Below, piece by piece: positions 1-9,641 of a stretch of 45,153 bases of DNA (its first letter is position 1; each line of letters begins with the position of its first letter). Below the pieces are notes generated by a model. That model was not told where the DNA came from. It worked only from the letters and a program-made list of their open reading frames with translations, and did no database searches. The DNA is taken from assembly GCA_001313085.1 (NCBI GenBank), contig BBFE01000032.1, positions 1 through 45,153 on the forward strand. The letters run 5' to 3'. Origin of the DNA: Paenibacillus sp. JCM 18996 (GTDB lineage: Bacteria > Bacillota > Bacilli > Paenibacillales > NBRC-103111). The position numbers were made by a program, and so were the translations under genes.

Positions 1-49
1 CATCAGTCCGGGGACAGCTGTTTTTTTTACGTTAAAGGAGAGAATCGAA

Positions 50-1556
50 TTGGCACAATCCAAAGTAAACCGTCCACCGTCGACGAGCGGAGGCATGAAT
101 AAGAGTACGAACGGGCGAACATCCGGCAGCTCTCTGAAAAGATCTTTGAAATCCAGACACATGGCGATGATCTCTCTCGGGGGCTCTATCGGTACCGGTT
201 TATTCCTTGCGAGCGGGGGGGCGATTCATACGGCCGGACCGGGTGGAGCTCTGCTCGCTTACATCGTCATCGGCATCATGGTGTATTTCCTTATGACCTC
301 CTTGGGCGAGATGGCTACCTATATGCCGGTCTCCGGCACGTTCAGTACGTACGCGACACGGTTCGTAGACCCGGCATTCGGTTTTGCCCTAGGCTGGAAT
401 TACTGGTACAACTGGGCGATTACCATCGCCGCTGAATTGTCCGCCGCAACCTTAATAATGAAGTTCTGGTTTCCGGGCAGTCCATCCTTGTTATGGAGCG
501 GTTTATTCCTTGTGCTGATGCTGGCTCTGAATCTCCTTTCAGTCAAAGGATACGGGGAAACGGAATACTGGCTCGCGCTGATCAAGATCATTACCGTTAT
601 TGTATTTATCGTTGTCGGTATTCTGATGATCGTGGGCATCTGGGGTGGACAGGCGGTCGGCTTCCGCAACCTCACTGTCGGTGAGGCTCCGTTTCCGGGC
701 GGGTTCCTTGCCGCTCTGGGCGTGTTCATGGCGGCAGGCTTCTCGTTCCAGGGAACGGAGCTGGTCGGAATCGCCGCGGGGGAAAGCGAAAATCCGAAGA
801 GCAGCGTCCCTAGGGCAATTCGTTCGGTATTCTGGCGCATTCTGCTGTTCTATGTGCTGGCTATTCTTGTAATAGGACTGCTGATACCTTACACGAATGA
901 AAACCTGGCAAGCGACAGCGTTACGATGAGTCCTTTTACGATTGTCTTCGAGAAAGCGGGACTAAGCGTCGCGGCATCCGTGATGAACGCGGTTATTCTG
1001 ACGGCTGTGCTTTCAGCGGGAAATTCGGGAATGTACGCCTCGACCCGTATGCTATGGGTGCTCGCCAAGGAAGGGAAGGCTCCTAAATTTTTTTAGCGGT
1101 GTTAAATAAAAGAGGTGTGCCGGTCGCGGCGCTGTTAGCTACAGGAGCTTTGGGCTTGCTGGCGTTCCTCTCCTCCCTCTTCGGAGACGGAATAGTGTAC
1201 ACTTGGCTGCTCAACGCCTCCGGTATGTCCGGTTTTATCGCCTGGCTGGGTATCGCGATCAGCACTACAGATTCCGTAAAGCCTATACCGCCCAAGGGAA
1301 GCAGCTGCAGGCTCTGCCATACCGGGCCAAATGGTTTCCGTTCGGTCCGATTCTTGCGGGGATGTTATGCCTCGTAGTTATCGTCGGACAGTGTATGGGC
1401 GCAATCTCCGACGGGAAAATCAACTGGCCTTTCCTGGTTGCATCATATATCGGTATTCCGCTGTTCCTGGCCACTTGGCTCGGCTACAAGTGGAAGCACC
1501 GCACCAAGCTGCTGAAGCTGGAAGAATGTGTGTTTGACGATGAATTGAGAAGTTAA
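50..1556 (+). CDS. lysP: Lysine-type amino acid permease (APC superfamily), frameshifted
   Basis: Membrane permease that probably imports lysine or a related amino acid by cation symport. The first 348 residues carry the APC signature GGSIGTGLF after a hydrophilic N-terminus, then ALGWNYWYNW and several hydrophobic helices, in the same order as E. coli LysP. The start is TTG at 50 with AAAGGAGAG 7 bases upstream. The frame breaks at a T7 run (1088-1094) and continues as LNKRGVPVAALL. It breaks again near 1262, where one lost C hides the conserved AISHYRF stretch, and ends in a charged tail at 1556. With both breaks repaired the protein is about 500 residues, normal for the family. The specificity is inferred from similarity only; a gamma-aminobutyrate or other amino acid permease is the alternative. 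Confidence 0.8.
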
Positions 1557-1569
1557 TATGATTAATCGA

Positions 1570-1595
1570 AGCAGCCCCCCGCGGCTGCTTTTTTT
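1570..1595 (+). terminator. Rho-independent terminator after the permease
   Basis: AGCAGCC (1570-1576) pairs with GGCTGCT (1583-1589) around a short C-rich loop, followed by seven T. It starts 14 bases after the permease stop. Confidence 0.85.
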
Positions 1596-1763
1596 GTAAG
1601 AATAAGAAAGCATAAATCCGTGGGCTCCGGGCTCTGCAGATATTACTCTGTTTTTTCTTAACCAGGTTCTAGGGGGTAATTAGGGGGTAAGTAATATCTT
1701 GAAAATTAGGGAACAAACCCTATAATTTATGTTTTAAACAACAGCCGCAAGGGAGGAGCCCAG

Positions 1764-2349
1764 ATGAGCAAACCCAATCAGAACCCGATATTATTGTCGT
1801 TTCCGGAAAGCTTTGAGACACAACGATTGCTGATCCGCTCACCGATGTACGGCGACGGGGTTTTAGTGCATAAGGCTCTGCATGAAAGCGCAGCGGAACT
1901 GAGGCCCTGGATGCTTGGACTCAAAATTTGCCGTCCCTTGAAGAATCGGAAGTGAATGCGCGGATGGCGAGGCTACATTTTTTTTGGAAAGGTCCGATCT
2001 GCGCCTCCATTTGATCCATAAAGAAACAGGTCTTTTTATAGGTTCCAGTGGTCTTCACCGCATTGATTGGAATTCGCGAAAATTTGAAATCGGATATTGG
2101 ATACATACCTCATGGAGCGGTCAGGGACTTATGACTGAGGCGGTTGCGGGAATCACAGCTTTTGCGGTGGGGGAGCTCCAGGCCAATCGGCTGGAAATCC
2201 GCTGCGATGCCAGAAATACACGAAGCCTCAAAGTCGCGGAAAGGCTGGGATTCACCTTGGAAGGGGTTTTACGCAGTGAAATGCGTGACGTCTCCGGGGA
2301 ATTAAGAGATACGTTGGTATTCGCCAAAGTGAAGGGCAGAGAATTTTAG
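1764..2349 (+). CDS. GNAT acetyltransferase, RimJ/RimL type, frameshifted
   Basis: Predicted acetyl-CoA-dependent N-acetyltransferase of the ribosomal-protein-serine type (B. subtilis YdaF-like). The N-terminus has the typical ETQRLLIR strand. The middle has IGYWIHTSWSGQGLMTEAV, the acetyl-CoA pyrophosphate-binding segment, and the C-terminal half has NTRSLKVAERLGF, the usual second signature. The start ATG at 1764 follows AAGGGAGGAG. The frame is lost near 1912 and shifts again at the T8 run 1978-1985; shortening that run to six restores the join. Length after repair, about 190 residues, fits the family. The substrate cannot be told from sequence. Confidence 0.8.
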
Positions 2350-2376
2350 TGGAAGCTCGAAAGCTGGGGCATACAA

Positions 2377-2574
2377 ATGAATTTACACACTGTACTCGGG
2401 GTACTGGGATTCAGAATTTTTTGTGGAAGACAGGGCTCAAAAGCTGGGCTGTGCAGGTACATGGCTTGTGAGCGGACTAAAAAAAGAAAAGAACAAGCAC
2501 ACCGGTTTTATGAAGATTTAGGATATGAAGTAACTGGACACAGGTTTGTGAAAATGTTTGGGAGGCAGGAATGA
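2377..2574 (+). pseudogene. GNAT acetyltransferase C-terminal remnant
   Basis: Only the end of a second, different GNAT protein is recognisable: EQAHRFYEDLGYEVTGHRF is the typical last helix and strand with a Tyr that acts as general acid in many members. Upstream, the other frame reads FFVEDRAQKLGCAGTWLVSGL, joined at an A7 run (2469-2475) that would be in frame with five A. No N-terminal half with a start and RBS is visible before it, so this looks like a 5'-truncated gene rather than only a misread one. It follows the previous GNAT gene after about 30 bases. Confidence 0.5.
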
Positions 2575-2597
2575 ATACAAAAGGAGGGGATACTGCC

Positions 2598-3263
2598 ATG
2601 TCGTCATCTAGCAAATACCGCGCAACGGGCGCCGCTATTTTGGTTGGATGCCTGTTGTTTGCCATTTCTTCCGCATTTCATCCGCCTGCGGCGAATCCAT
2701 GGACGGGCAGGGAAGTCATCCGGATGATTGCCCAATCTCCCGCTCATTGGCAATGGGATCATATTGGAATGCTGGCTGCAGTTGTGCTCCTGTTCACAGG
2801 CCTGTCTTGTGTTGAATCGTTTGCAAAAGAAAGGGCGTCGGCCCGGCTGGCCGCACGCTTCTTTACGGCAGGCCTTTCGATATGGCTGGTTATCCTGTCT
2901 ATGGAGCTAACAGTTATGCCCGTTGTGTCAACGTATTGGGGAGGCGAGCCTGAGGCCGGTGCGGCTGTCATATCGGAGGGGCTGTTTGCGTTAGGCATCG
3001 TTGCGGGTGACTTCGCGATGGGACTCGCGTGGTCTGGAATCGCTTTATTAGGGGTTGCTATGCCGGGGCGGGCAGGTGTCACAAGGAGATTCGCGCGGCT
3101 GGGAGTCATAACAGGCATTTGGGGGACGGCGGGGATTGCCGCATCTCTTTTGCTGCCGGACTATAGTCTGCCGATTTTACTGGCGACTTCCGGGCCGGCT
3201 TTTGTCTGGACGGTTCTGCTCGGTTGGCGTCTGTATAAACATACACCGCTTCATGCAGATTAA
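2598..3263 (+). CDS. Multi-pass membrane protein, DUF4386-like, function unknown
   Basis: Intact 221-residue integral membrane protein with about six hydrophobic helices: near residues 7-25, 52-68, 82-100, 125-155, 170-188 and 195-212. The loops are short and no catalytic motif is evident. An upstream in-frame ATG at 2571 exists, but AAGGAGGGG at 2581-2589 sits 8 bases before the ATG at 2598, so I choose the latter. The general shape resembles DUF4386-type proteins; this is a weak resemblance and no function follows from it. Confidence 0.65.
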   Translation: MSSSSKYRATGAAILVGCLLFAISSAFHPPAANPWTGREVIRMIAQSPAHWQWDHIGMLAAVVLLFTGLSCVESFAKERASARLAARFFTAGLSIWLVILSMELTVMPVVSTYWGGEPEAGAAVISEGLFALGIVAGDFAMGLAWSGIALLGVAMPGRAGVTRRFARLGVITGIWGTAGIAASLLLPDYSLPILLATSGPAFVWTVLLGWRLYKHTPLHAD

Positions 3264-3283
3264 TCTGTGAGGAGGATGGTACA

Positions 3284-3520
3284 GTGACTGCATTTAATTA
3301 TCAGGATGATGGTTTAGAAGCCGATGTTTACGGAGTGCTCGGGGAAGAGATGGAGGTTGACTCTGATGTGAACGAGGATCCCGGCAGGGAATTGCAATTG
3401 GACGATTCGTATGAGGTATGGTATCGAAACATCGGTTATTGGGTGGAGCAGAAGGATGAGATCACCCAGGTTCCGCAGACAAATGCATTCGAAGCGGCAA
3501 CAGGAGAGCAGGAAGAGTAG
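3284..3520 (+). CDS. Small acidic hypothetical protein
   Basis: A 78-residue acidic protein, rich in Glu and Asp, with no membrane segment or signal peptide and no motif I recognise. It starts at GTG 3284 behind GGAGGATGG, 20 bases after the preceding membrane protein gene, so the two are probably co-transcribed. It converges on the CotS-like genes downstream. Reality as a gene rests on the good RBS, spacing and an uninterrupted frame. Confidence 0.5.
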   Translation: MTAFNYQDDGLEADVYGVLGEEMEVDSDVNEDPGRELQLDDSYEVWYRNIGYWVEQKDEITQVPQTNAFEAATGEQEE

Positions 3521-3565
3521 CTGGAGTGGACTCACCACACGCTCATTTCTTTCTTTTGTATTCGA

Positions 3566-4456
3566 CTACAGCAGCTGCTTCAGCTCCTTTTTTGTATCTG
3601 CGGATGCGTTGTGAACCCGGAGGGCGAGCCGGCGCGGATAACCGATTCTGAGCTGCCGGATGTAGGGATAGGGAACCAGCAGCAACGCGTACAGCAGATG
3701 CAGATCCGCCGCGCTCAAAGGGCGCTTTCGGTCATAGTACTCGACCCAGCGGAGCATTTCTTTACCTCGCCAAGGGAAATTACGGTGAAGAAGGTGGGAA
3801 AGGTCGAGCATTCTGCAATTTAACGAGGTATTGTCAAAATCGATCATATGAAGCGTCCGGGTGGAATCCAGCACCAGATTCGGATAATTGTAGTCTCCAT
3901 GCACATAAGCGAGTGCAGACTGCTCTTGTTCCATGGCCGTTCGCACCATAGGATGGGTGAGCTGCAGCAGCGCTTCTTCGCAGAGGGACTGAAACCGGGT
4001 TGTGCCGGATGGGTGTTCAATATTTGTCGATACTGCTCAATCTTGGCTCCTGACCAGCCGTAACGTATCCTCCCCTGTGGGGATCATGCACAAGCGGGCC
4101 CTGCGCGAGAGAGTGGAACCTGGCCAAGAGGCGGATCGCTTTTTTAAAATCCCGTTTGTGCCGAAAATCAGGATGTTCTCCTATCACCCAGTTGCTCAGC
4201 ATGTAGTGGACATTCTCCCTTGTCAAGAAGGAGGAGCCCTGCAGGGTAAGAAGCACATTCGGCTGTTAGGCAGGCCCGCTTCATTAATGTGCTTAAGGAT
4301 TAGCGCAATAAATTCAACCTCGGGCTCGGGCGCCTTAAAGCTCTTCAAGCACAAAACGCCGTGCGTATCCGTAAACAACCGGTAAACATCCCGGATACGC
4401 TCCCATCGTGCAATGGCAAGGCCATACTCGCGTTCAACTTCCGATAGGATGATCAT
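3566..4456 (-). CDS. CotS-like spore coat kinase (second of a pair), frameshifted
   Basis: Member of the CotS/YsxE/YutH family, choline-kinase-like phosphotransferases tied to the spore coat. The kinase fold is shown by HGDYNYPNLVLD (Brenner motif, catalytic Asp and metal-binding Asn) and MIDFDN (second metal Asp). The N-terminal third runs from ATG at 4456. A frame change occurs near 4240, and the middle reads YMLSNWVIGEHPDFRHKRDF, followed by the C-terminal kinase lobe after changes between 3950 and 4040. The start overlaps the stop of the preceding CotS-like gene by 4 bases, so both belong to one operon. After repair the size is about 297 residues, slightly short for the family (about 330). 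Confidence 0.75.
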
Positions 4457-5509
4457 CCTTGATCACCATTCTTATCCACCGGTGATGAATCTGGAGCCGA
4501 CGGCTGTAGCCCGGCCCAGTCATCCATCAGCCGGATCGATTTAAGACGGTCGTCCCACGTTACTTTCAGCACACGATACACCTCCCGTTCTTTACGTAGG
4601 AGAAGGTCGGCTGCCGCTATCCAGGCTTCCCTCGGCAGACGGTAAAAGGCGGCTATCAAACGGCGCTGCTCAGGCTTTAGCGGGTTGATTTCCTCATAGC
4701 CCCGAAGCAAAGACTGAATGAGATGCGTCTGGTAACTTGTGTTGTTCAGCAGCGTCTTGGCGATCTCATAATAGATGGAGTCCATTCTTAAGCGCTCCCA
4801 ATCAATGAGGAACAAGCCGTCCGCCCGGATAACCACATTAGGATAGGTTACGTCTCCGTGCACCAGGGCGGGAAAGTTGTCTTCTTCCTCCATGATTTTC
4901 TTCACGTCAGCCTTCCGGAACACCTCCCACGCTTCCTCGGCTAACCGGATGCACTCCTTTCCGTGCTTGCGGAACCATATGCCCCTGTTCCTGACTTTCC
5001 GAAGCCTGGCCAAGCGCAGCCGGAACAAGCGGTCCTGGTTTATAAAAAAAACGCATTTGCGTCAAAGTGCGCAGGCCCATCGCAGGGAGTGCCTCCGCCG
5101 TGCAGGCCGTATGGAGCCTGGCCAACGCTCTTCCCAGATTTGCGAAGTCTTCTTCGTTTAATTCCAGGTTGCGTCCCTCTACCCACTCCATCATATAATA
5201 ATAAGACTCGTTATGATTCACCCAGCTTCGTCCGGAGGAGGTTTGCAGCCAGGAGGGCATATGGGGATACCCGCTCTGCTTCAGTAAGTCCGCATAAGAA
5301 AAAAAGCCGTCTGATCTGCTTTCTCGTCGATAATCCGGGCTCAAGCATATTTCTGTAAAAGGCTTTGACGGCAAAGTCCCCTTTGTTCGTGGTCGCTCGG
5401 AAAGCGGAATTTTTTTCTTATAAAGCGAATCATAGGGTTTAACGCGGTCCAGCTTCATTCCATACTTTTGTGTAACAGCCTTGCATAGGTTGAAAGTACG
5501 TTTTGTCAA
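4453..5509 (-). CDS. CotS-like spore coat kinase (first of a pair), frameshifted
   Basis: First gene of a two-gene operon of CotS-family kinases. ALVHGDVTYPNVVI is the catalytic loop and LFLIDWERL the metal-binding motif; the N-lobe reads TNKGDFAVKAFYRNM, visible only when the A7 run near 5410-5416 is shortened to five. Further breaks lie at a T7 run near 5299-5305 and the A8 run 5044-5051. The start is TTG at 5509 with GGAGGTG five bases upstream, and this RBS lies inside a predicted leader hairpin (see 5514-5574). Likely made in the mother cell during sporulation, inferred from the family. Confidence 0.75.
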
Positions 5510-5513
5510 AATC

Positions 5514-5574
5514 GCACCTCCGAATCGATTGATAGAGCGCTGTAATAGTCTATTCGGCGGATGGCGGAAGGTGC
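5514..5574 (-). promoter_or_regulatory. Leader hairpin covering the RBS of the CotS-like gene
   Basis: On the minus strand GCACCT-T-CCG (5574-5565) pairs with CGGAGGTGC (5522-5514), nine base pairs with one bulged T. The 3' arm contains the GGAGGTG ribosome binding site. An alternative inner pairing CCGAAT/ATTCGG (5557-5552 with 5525-5520) extends the same 3' arm. Such a fold would hide the RBS. Confidence 0.45.
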
Positions 5575-5652
5575 GGAATAATAATATTTTAATTTTATGA
5601 CGTTAATAATGTAGGCCCGTTAAGGGCGCCCAAAAGCGGAAGGATGATTTCA

Positions 5653-6586
5653 TTGAATGATGACCCGCAAGATTATTTATACACTTATGTATGCCATGAG
5701 GATGAGATCCCGCTTTGCGGTTGGAGCTGCGGAGCTTGTTCGGGATAGAAGCGCGGGGGGGATTTTTTTGCTCAGCGCGAAAGACGTGGATGTGAGCCGG
5801 AGCCCTTTTGTGAAGGCAAAGGTCCGTGTCCTGTACGATGGCGTTAGCCTAGAGTCGATCATTCGGCAGCTCGGCGGGCTGGAGCCAGGCGGGGCTTCAT
5901 TCAAGGTTGTGTTTGTGGAAGCCGAGCTTAAATTGCCATATGAGGAAAAGCTGCAGGTCGAGCGGGAAGTGGGAGCGAACATCGGGGGAAGAGCCGATAT
6001 GCGTAAACCGGAGAAGCTGTATGGTATAGCTTATGCGTTAGGCAGATGGAGGTTTGGCGAGTATACCAGGAATGACGCAGTATGGCTGCGTCACAAGGAC
6101 AAGCCTCAGAATTATTCCACCGCGCTTAGCACGCGTATGGCGAGAGCTGCGGCCAATATTGCCGTGCCCGATCCAGCCGGCATCAAAGCCATCGATCCCT
6201 GCTGCGGCATCGGCACGGTATTGATAGAGGCGCACTCCATGGGCATCGACATCGTCGGGTGCGACATGAATCCTCTGGCTGTGCAGGGGGCGAGGGCGAA
6301 TCTGGCCCATTTCGGCTTTCCCGGCGTAGTTGAGCTGAAAGATATGAAGGAGCTGTCCGGCCGTTATGACGCCGCGATCCTCGATCTGCCTTATAATTTA
6401 TGCTCGGTGATATCGGAGGCGGAGCAACTGTCCATGCTCCAAAGCGCCCGGAGGCTTGCCGGCAGAGCCGTCATCATCACGACTGAACCGATCGATTCGC
6501 TGATCGAAAGCGCTGGCTTCCGCATTCATGACCGCTGTGCCGTCAGGAAGGGAAGCTTCTCCCGGCAGTTGATCGTGTGCCAGTAG
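5653..6586 (+). CDS. TRM11-like RNA methyltransferase, frameshifted at the N-terminus
   Basis: SAM-dependent methyltransferase of the UPF0020/TRM11 class, likely acting on RNA. The core has AIDPCCGIGTVLIEA (SAM-binding motif I), DIVGCDMNP (acidic motif II) and DLPYN, the catalytic D/N-PPY-type motif. The open frame from the ATG at 5657 gives an atypical N-terminus. The next frame, from TTG 5653 behind GGAAGGA, reads NDDPQDYLYTYVCHEDEIPLC, the usual start of this family, and shifts twice (one base lost near 5718, one change near the G7/T7 runs at 5754-5768) before joining the main frame at LLSAKDVDVSRSPF. I therefore take TTG 5653 as the start. About 311 residues after repair. Confidence 0.75.
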
Positions 6587-6688
6587 CTCGAACCGGGCAG
6601 TCTGATAGAGGTGCGCGGGGCAAAGATAGCCAACCGGCTGCATTGGATGGACATAGCACTCCTGCCCGCTCTCCTGCTGCTTCAGCTT

Positions 6689-7561
6689 TTACAGCTGCTC
6701 GCAGGAAATAACAAGCCTGCAGCGGAGCGATTCGCCGGAGGGTATCAGCGTGAGCTCGCGCTTGCGGTTCAATTCGTCGGGAGGAGCCATCCATGGCTCG
6801 ACGCATACAAAGGGTTTGTCCGGAACGGACCAAAGCATCACATAGGCAAATTCGTCGCTGTAGCTCATGCTTATGCGGTGTTTTTTTCGTCGGCATGAAG
6901 GAAATGCGTCGTGTGCGGGCATCCAGCAGATTGGCCGACTCAACCATAGTGCTCAAGTCGAGGCGCCCTTGGTACGGCTTGACCAGGTGGTCGTTATAGT
7001 CCATATATGAGGCGGCGTCCGTGTCATAGGCAATGTCTTTGCGGTCGGCGGCAAAATAGGGATGAAACCCTGCGTACATCGGCATCGCTTCAGAGGACAA
7101 GTTTTTTTGTACTGCTGTTCAATGTGAAGCTGAGCGTCTTTCAATGAGTAGGTGAACAGCAGCTCAAATTCAAAAGGAAAAGCCTCCAAAGTCGAAGCGC
7201 CGCTCTTCAGCTTTAAAGTTAGAGAGGCTCGCCCGTCTTCGCTGGATTGGGCCACTTCCCATGGATGCGTTCTTGCCACACCATGATTTTTTCATCGCAT
7301 ACGTCAGGCCCTTCCATTCATACTTCCCGTCCGACAGAAACCCGCAGATCGGGAATAGCACCGGAATGCCGCCGCGGATATTCGCCTTGGGATCAAGAAC
7401 GTGTTCCTGTCCAAATAAAGCAGCTCTTCCCCCCGTACCGAATAATTCAGCACAATACCCCCGCGCTCGGGACAAACGGTCACCCTGGAGGACGTCGCCT
7501 TTTCTTTTAGCTCATAGAGTGTATAAGTATCTTTGGTGCTGGTCACTTCATAGGCAGACAT
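6689..7561 (-). CDS. Aldose 1-epimerase (galactose mutarotase-like), frameshifted
   Basis: Predicted to interconvert alpha and beta anomers of sugars or sugar phosphates (LacX/YihR-type mutarotase family). GGIPVLFPICGFL is the family's early strand, YAGFHPYF contains the catalytic-acid His, and FVCVEPWMAPPD has the Glu base with the usual following Pro. The start ATG is at 7561 with AGGAGAA upstream. The frame breaks at a T6 run near 7286-7291 (five gives KNHGVARTHPW), at a T7 run near 7105 and at another T7 run near 6885. About 290 residues after repair, as expected. It stands alone between convergent and co-directional neighbours. Confidence 0.8.
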
Positions 7562-7653
7562 CAGTTTTCTCCTTTGCATGGTAATGGCATAATCGGATAA
7601 AAGGCACCGGCTGAGACAGCCAGTGCCCTGCACTATTTGAGATAAAGGACAGG

Positions 7654-8215
7654 TTAAGACTTAAGCACGTCATGGTCCACATAACGCTCGCCTTTCAGCT
7701 CGCTGATCACATTGATCGCGACTTTGGCCCCGTCACCGGAGGTGATGATCGTGTGCATACTTACGCCGGCCACCGTTCCCGCGGCCCAAATGCCTGCTCA
7801 CTCGTTTGGCCATTGGCATCGGTTTCGATGATCGTTTTGATGCGCGGCTCGGTGCCGGGTTTGGTCCGCAGCCCGATTTTCTCGGCCAGATCGGCCATCA
7901 TGCCAGTTGCGAGGATGACATGCTTGGCCTGGAAAGTACCGTTATCGCTCTCCACCCGGAAGCCTTCCTCTTCTTTGACTACATCGGCCACTTTGCTTCT
8001 ATGAGCTCTACTCCGAACTTGACGGCCTGTTTCCTGCCAGTTTCAACCAGGTCCGGCCCCGAAATTTCCATTACACCATAATGATTCTCGATCCACGCCC
8101 TTTTCGTAACGCTCTGGTTGCTGTCGATCAATAGCGTCTTCAGGCCCGCTTTTCCGCAAAATAAAGCTGCGCTCGCGCCTGTCGGCCCCGCGCCGATAAT
8201 GGCTACATCGTGCAT
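7654..8215 (-). CDS. Thioredoxin-reductase-like FAD protein (short form), frameshifted
   Basis: Small flavoprotein of the pyridine-nucleotide-disulfide reductase family. The N-terminus has the FAD Rossmann motif GAGPTGASAALFCG. The central HVILATGMM is the second nucleotide-contact motif, and the C-terminal part, read in another frame, is GIWAAGTVAGVSMHTIITSGDGAKVA. At about 188 residues it lacks the inserted NADPH domain and the CxxC pair of true thioredoxin reductases. A first ATG at 8224 touches the AAGGAG site, so the ATG at 8215, nine bases from it, is the likelier start. Breaks occur near 7985 and 7795. The electron donor and partner are unknown. Confidence 0.75.
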
Positions 8216-8292
8216 GTACAACATCTCCTTCTTTCTTATTTTTTTTGTGTCTCCATTGTCACTTTAACAAATTTACTATAAAAAAAGGAAAG

Positions 8293-9437
8293 TTAAGAGC
8301 ACGTGCCGAACCAGATTGCGCGGCAAGAAAAGGGCTGACCGCCTATGGCTTCTTTTTTTAACCCGGAGACGGCCAGCAGCAGCAACGGATAGCCCAGACC
8401 GATGATGAAATAGGGAATCGTTATTGAAGTCAGAATGACAGTAAGGTGATACGTAATGTTCGGGCTTATTACTATGGAAAGCGGAACAAGAAGCATGGCG
8501 AGCGGATAAGTCAGCGGCTTATAGTGTTTCAGGTTAAAAGTATGGGCAAAAGAGAGAGCGGCGCAATAAAAAAGAAATCGTCAGCTTAAAAAAAATGGAA
8601 AGAAACCATGCACCTCCCAAAATTACTTCGATCCGTGTCAGAAACTCGCCGACTTTTATTTTTTCTCGCCAAGGCAATAGTCGGATAAATACTGATCCCC
8701 AGGTATCCCCCTCCCAGCACCAAAACAGTGAACGCAGTGATTAATACTAAAATGCCTCCGCCTATGAGGTTCCTGCGATGTATCCGTTCCTGGCTTTACC
8801 CGGTTGATTGAGACTGGGAATGAGCATCAAAAAATATAAATAATTCAAGAAAGGGAAAAGCGATAAACGGGAGCGAAGCCCGCAGATCCTGTATCAGCCC
8901 CAGCTCCAGGACGGGCCGCACGTTATTTATTTTTTTATATCGGGTATGAGAGCAAAGATCATGGTCAACAGCAGCAGGATCACCCACGAAAAAAAAGATT
9001 TCCGCACTGCGCGCAATCACCGGAAGGCCCAGACGTGTGCCTATGGTGATAATAATCATAAACATGATATGGATCGCCAGTATTGGCGTATCTTCGAGAA
9101 TTTGGGTAGTGACAAAATCGCCCATATTTCGAAGGATTAAAGCGCAAAGAATAAAAAATTCCGATAAAGAGCAGAAAGGAGACGGCCCTTCCCGCCCGTT
9201 TCCCTAACAATTGGTCGCTGTATTCCATGAGGTCAAATCGGGAAACCGTTTTCCCAACGTACCGTACAGCCAGACGGCCAGCAGCCCCGCAAGCAATCCG
9301 AGAATCGCCGCAAGCCAGGCGTCTTGTTTGGCACGGGTAAAAAGCAGGCTGGGAGCCAGCAGAATCGATGTGCCGATCGTAAACAGGACAACAAGAATGC
9401 TGAACTGCCGCACTGTTAATTTTCCTTTCTCAAGCAT
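8293..9437 (-). CDS. Spore germination permease GerB family (GerAB/GerKB), frameshifted
   Basis: B subunit of a germinant receptor, an APC-like inner-membrane protein of spores. It opens with KLTVRQFSILVVLFTIGTSIL and ends in several hydrophobic helices (SIVISPNITYHLTVILTSIT). Typical family pieces are AKQDAWLAAILGLLAG, LGLPVIARSAEIF and NNVRPVLELGL. The start ATG at 9437 follows GGAGGAGA. Breaks occur at A6 (9153-9158), A8 (8988-8995), T7 (near 8930-8936) and A6 (8828-8833) plus others; shortened runs restore the frame. It has no gerA or gerC partner on its own strand and diverges from a complete gerB-gerA-gerC operon, so it may supply an alternative B subunit for that receptor. Confidence 0.8.
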
Positions 9438-9641
9438 GGGCGTCAGATCTCCTCCGGTCGGTTCTATCGCGCTACTGTATCTATGGTTCTCTTTGTGAAA
9501 TATTTCTAAACGTGTTTGGTACGGAAGACTTCCTGGATTTTGCTTTGCCGCTTCGGAAGGTAATATCTTTCGCGCGATTTGGACAATATACGGAAAACTA
9601 GAAGAAAAGCTCTTTAGTTACAGAAGGTAGGTTCGAGCGGG

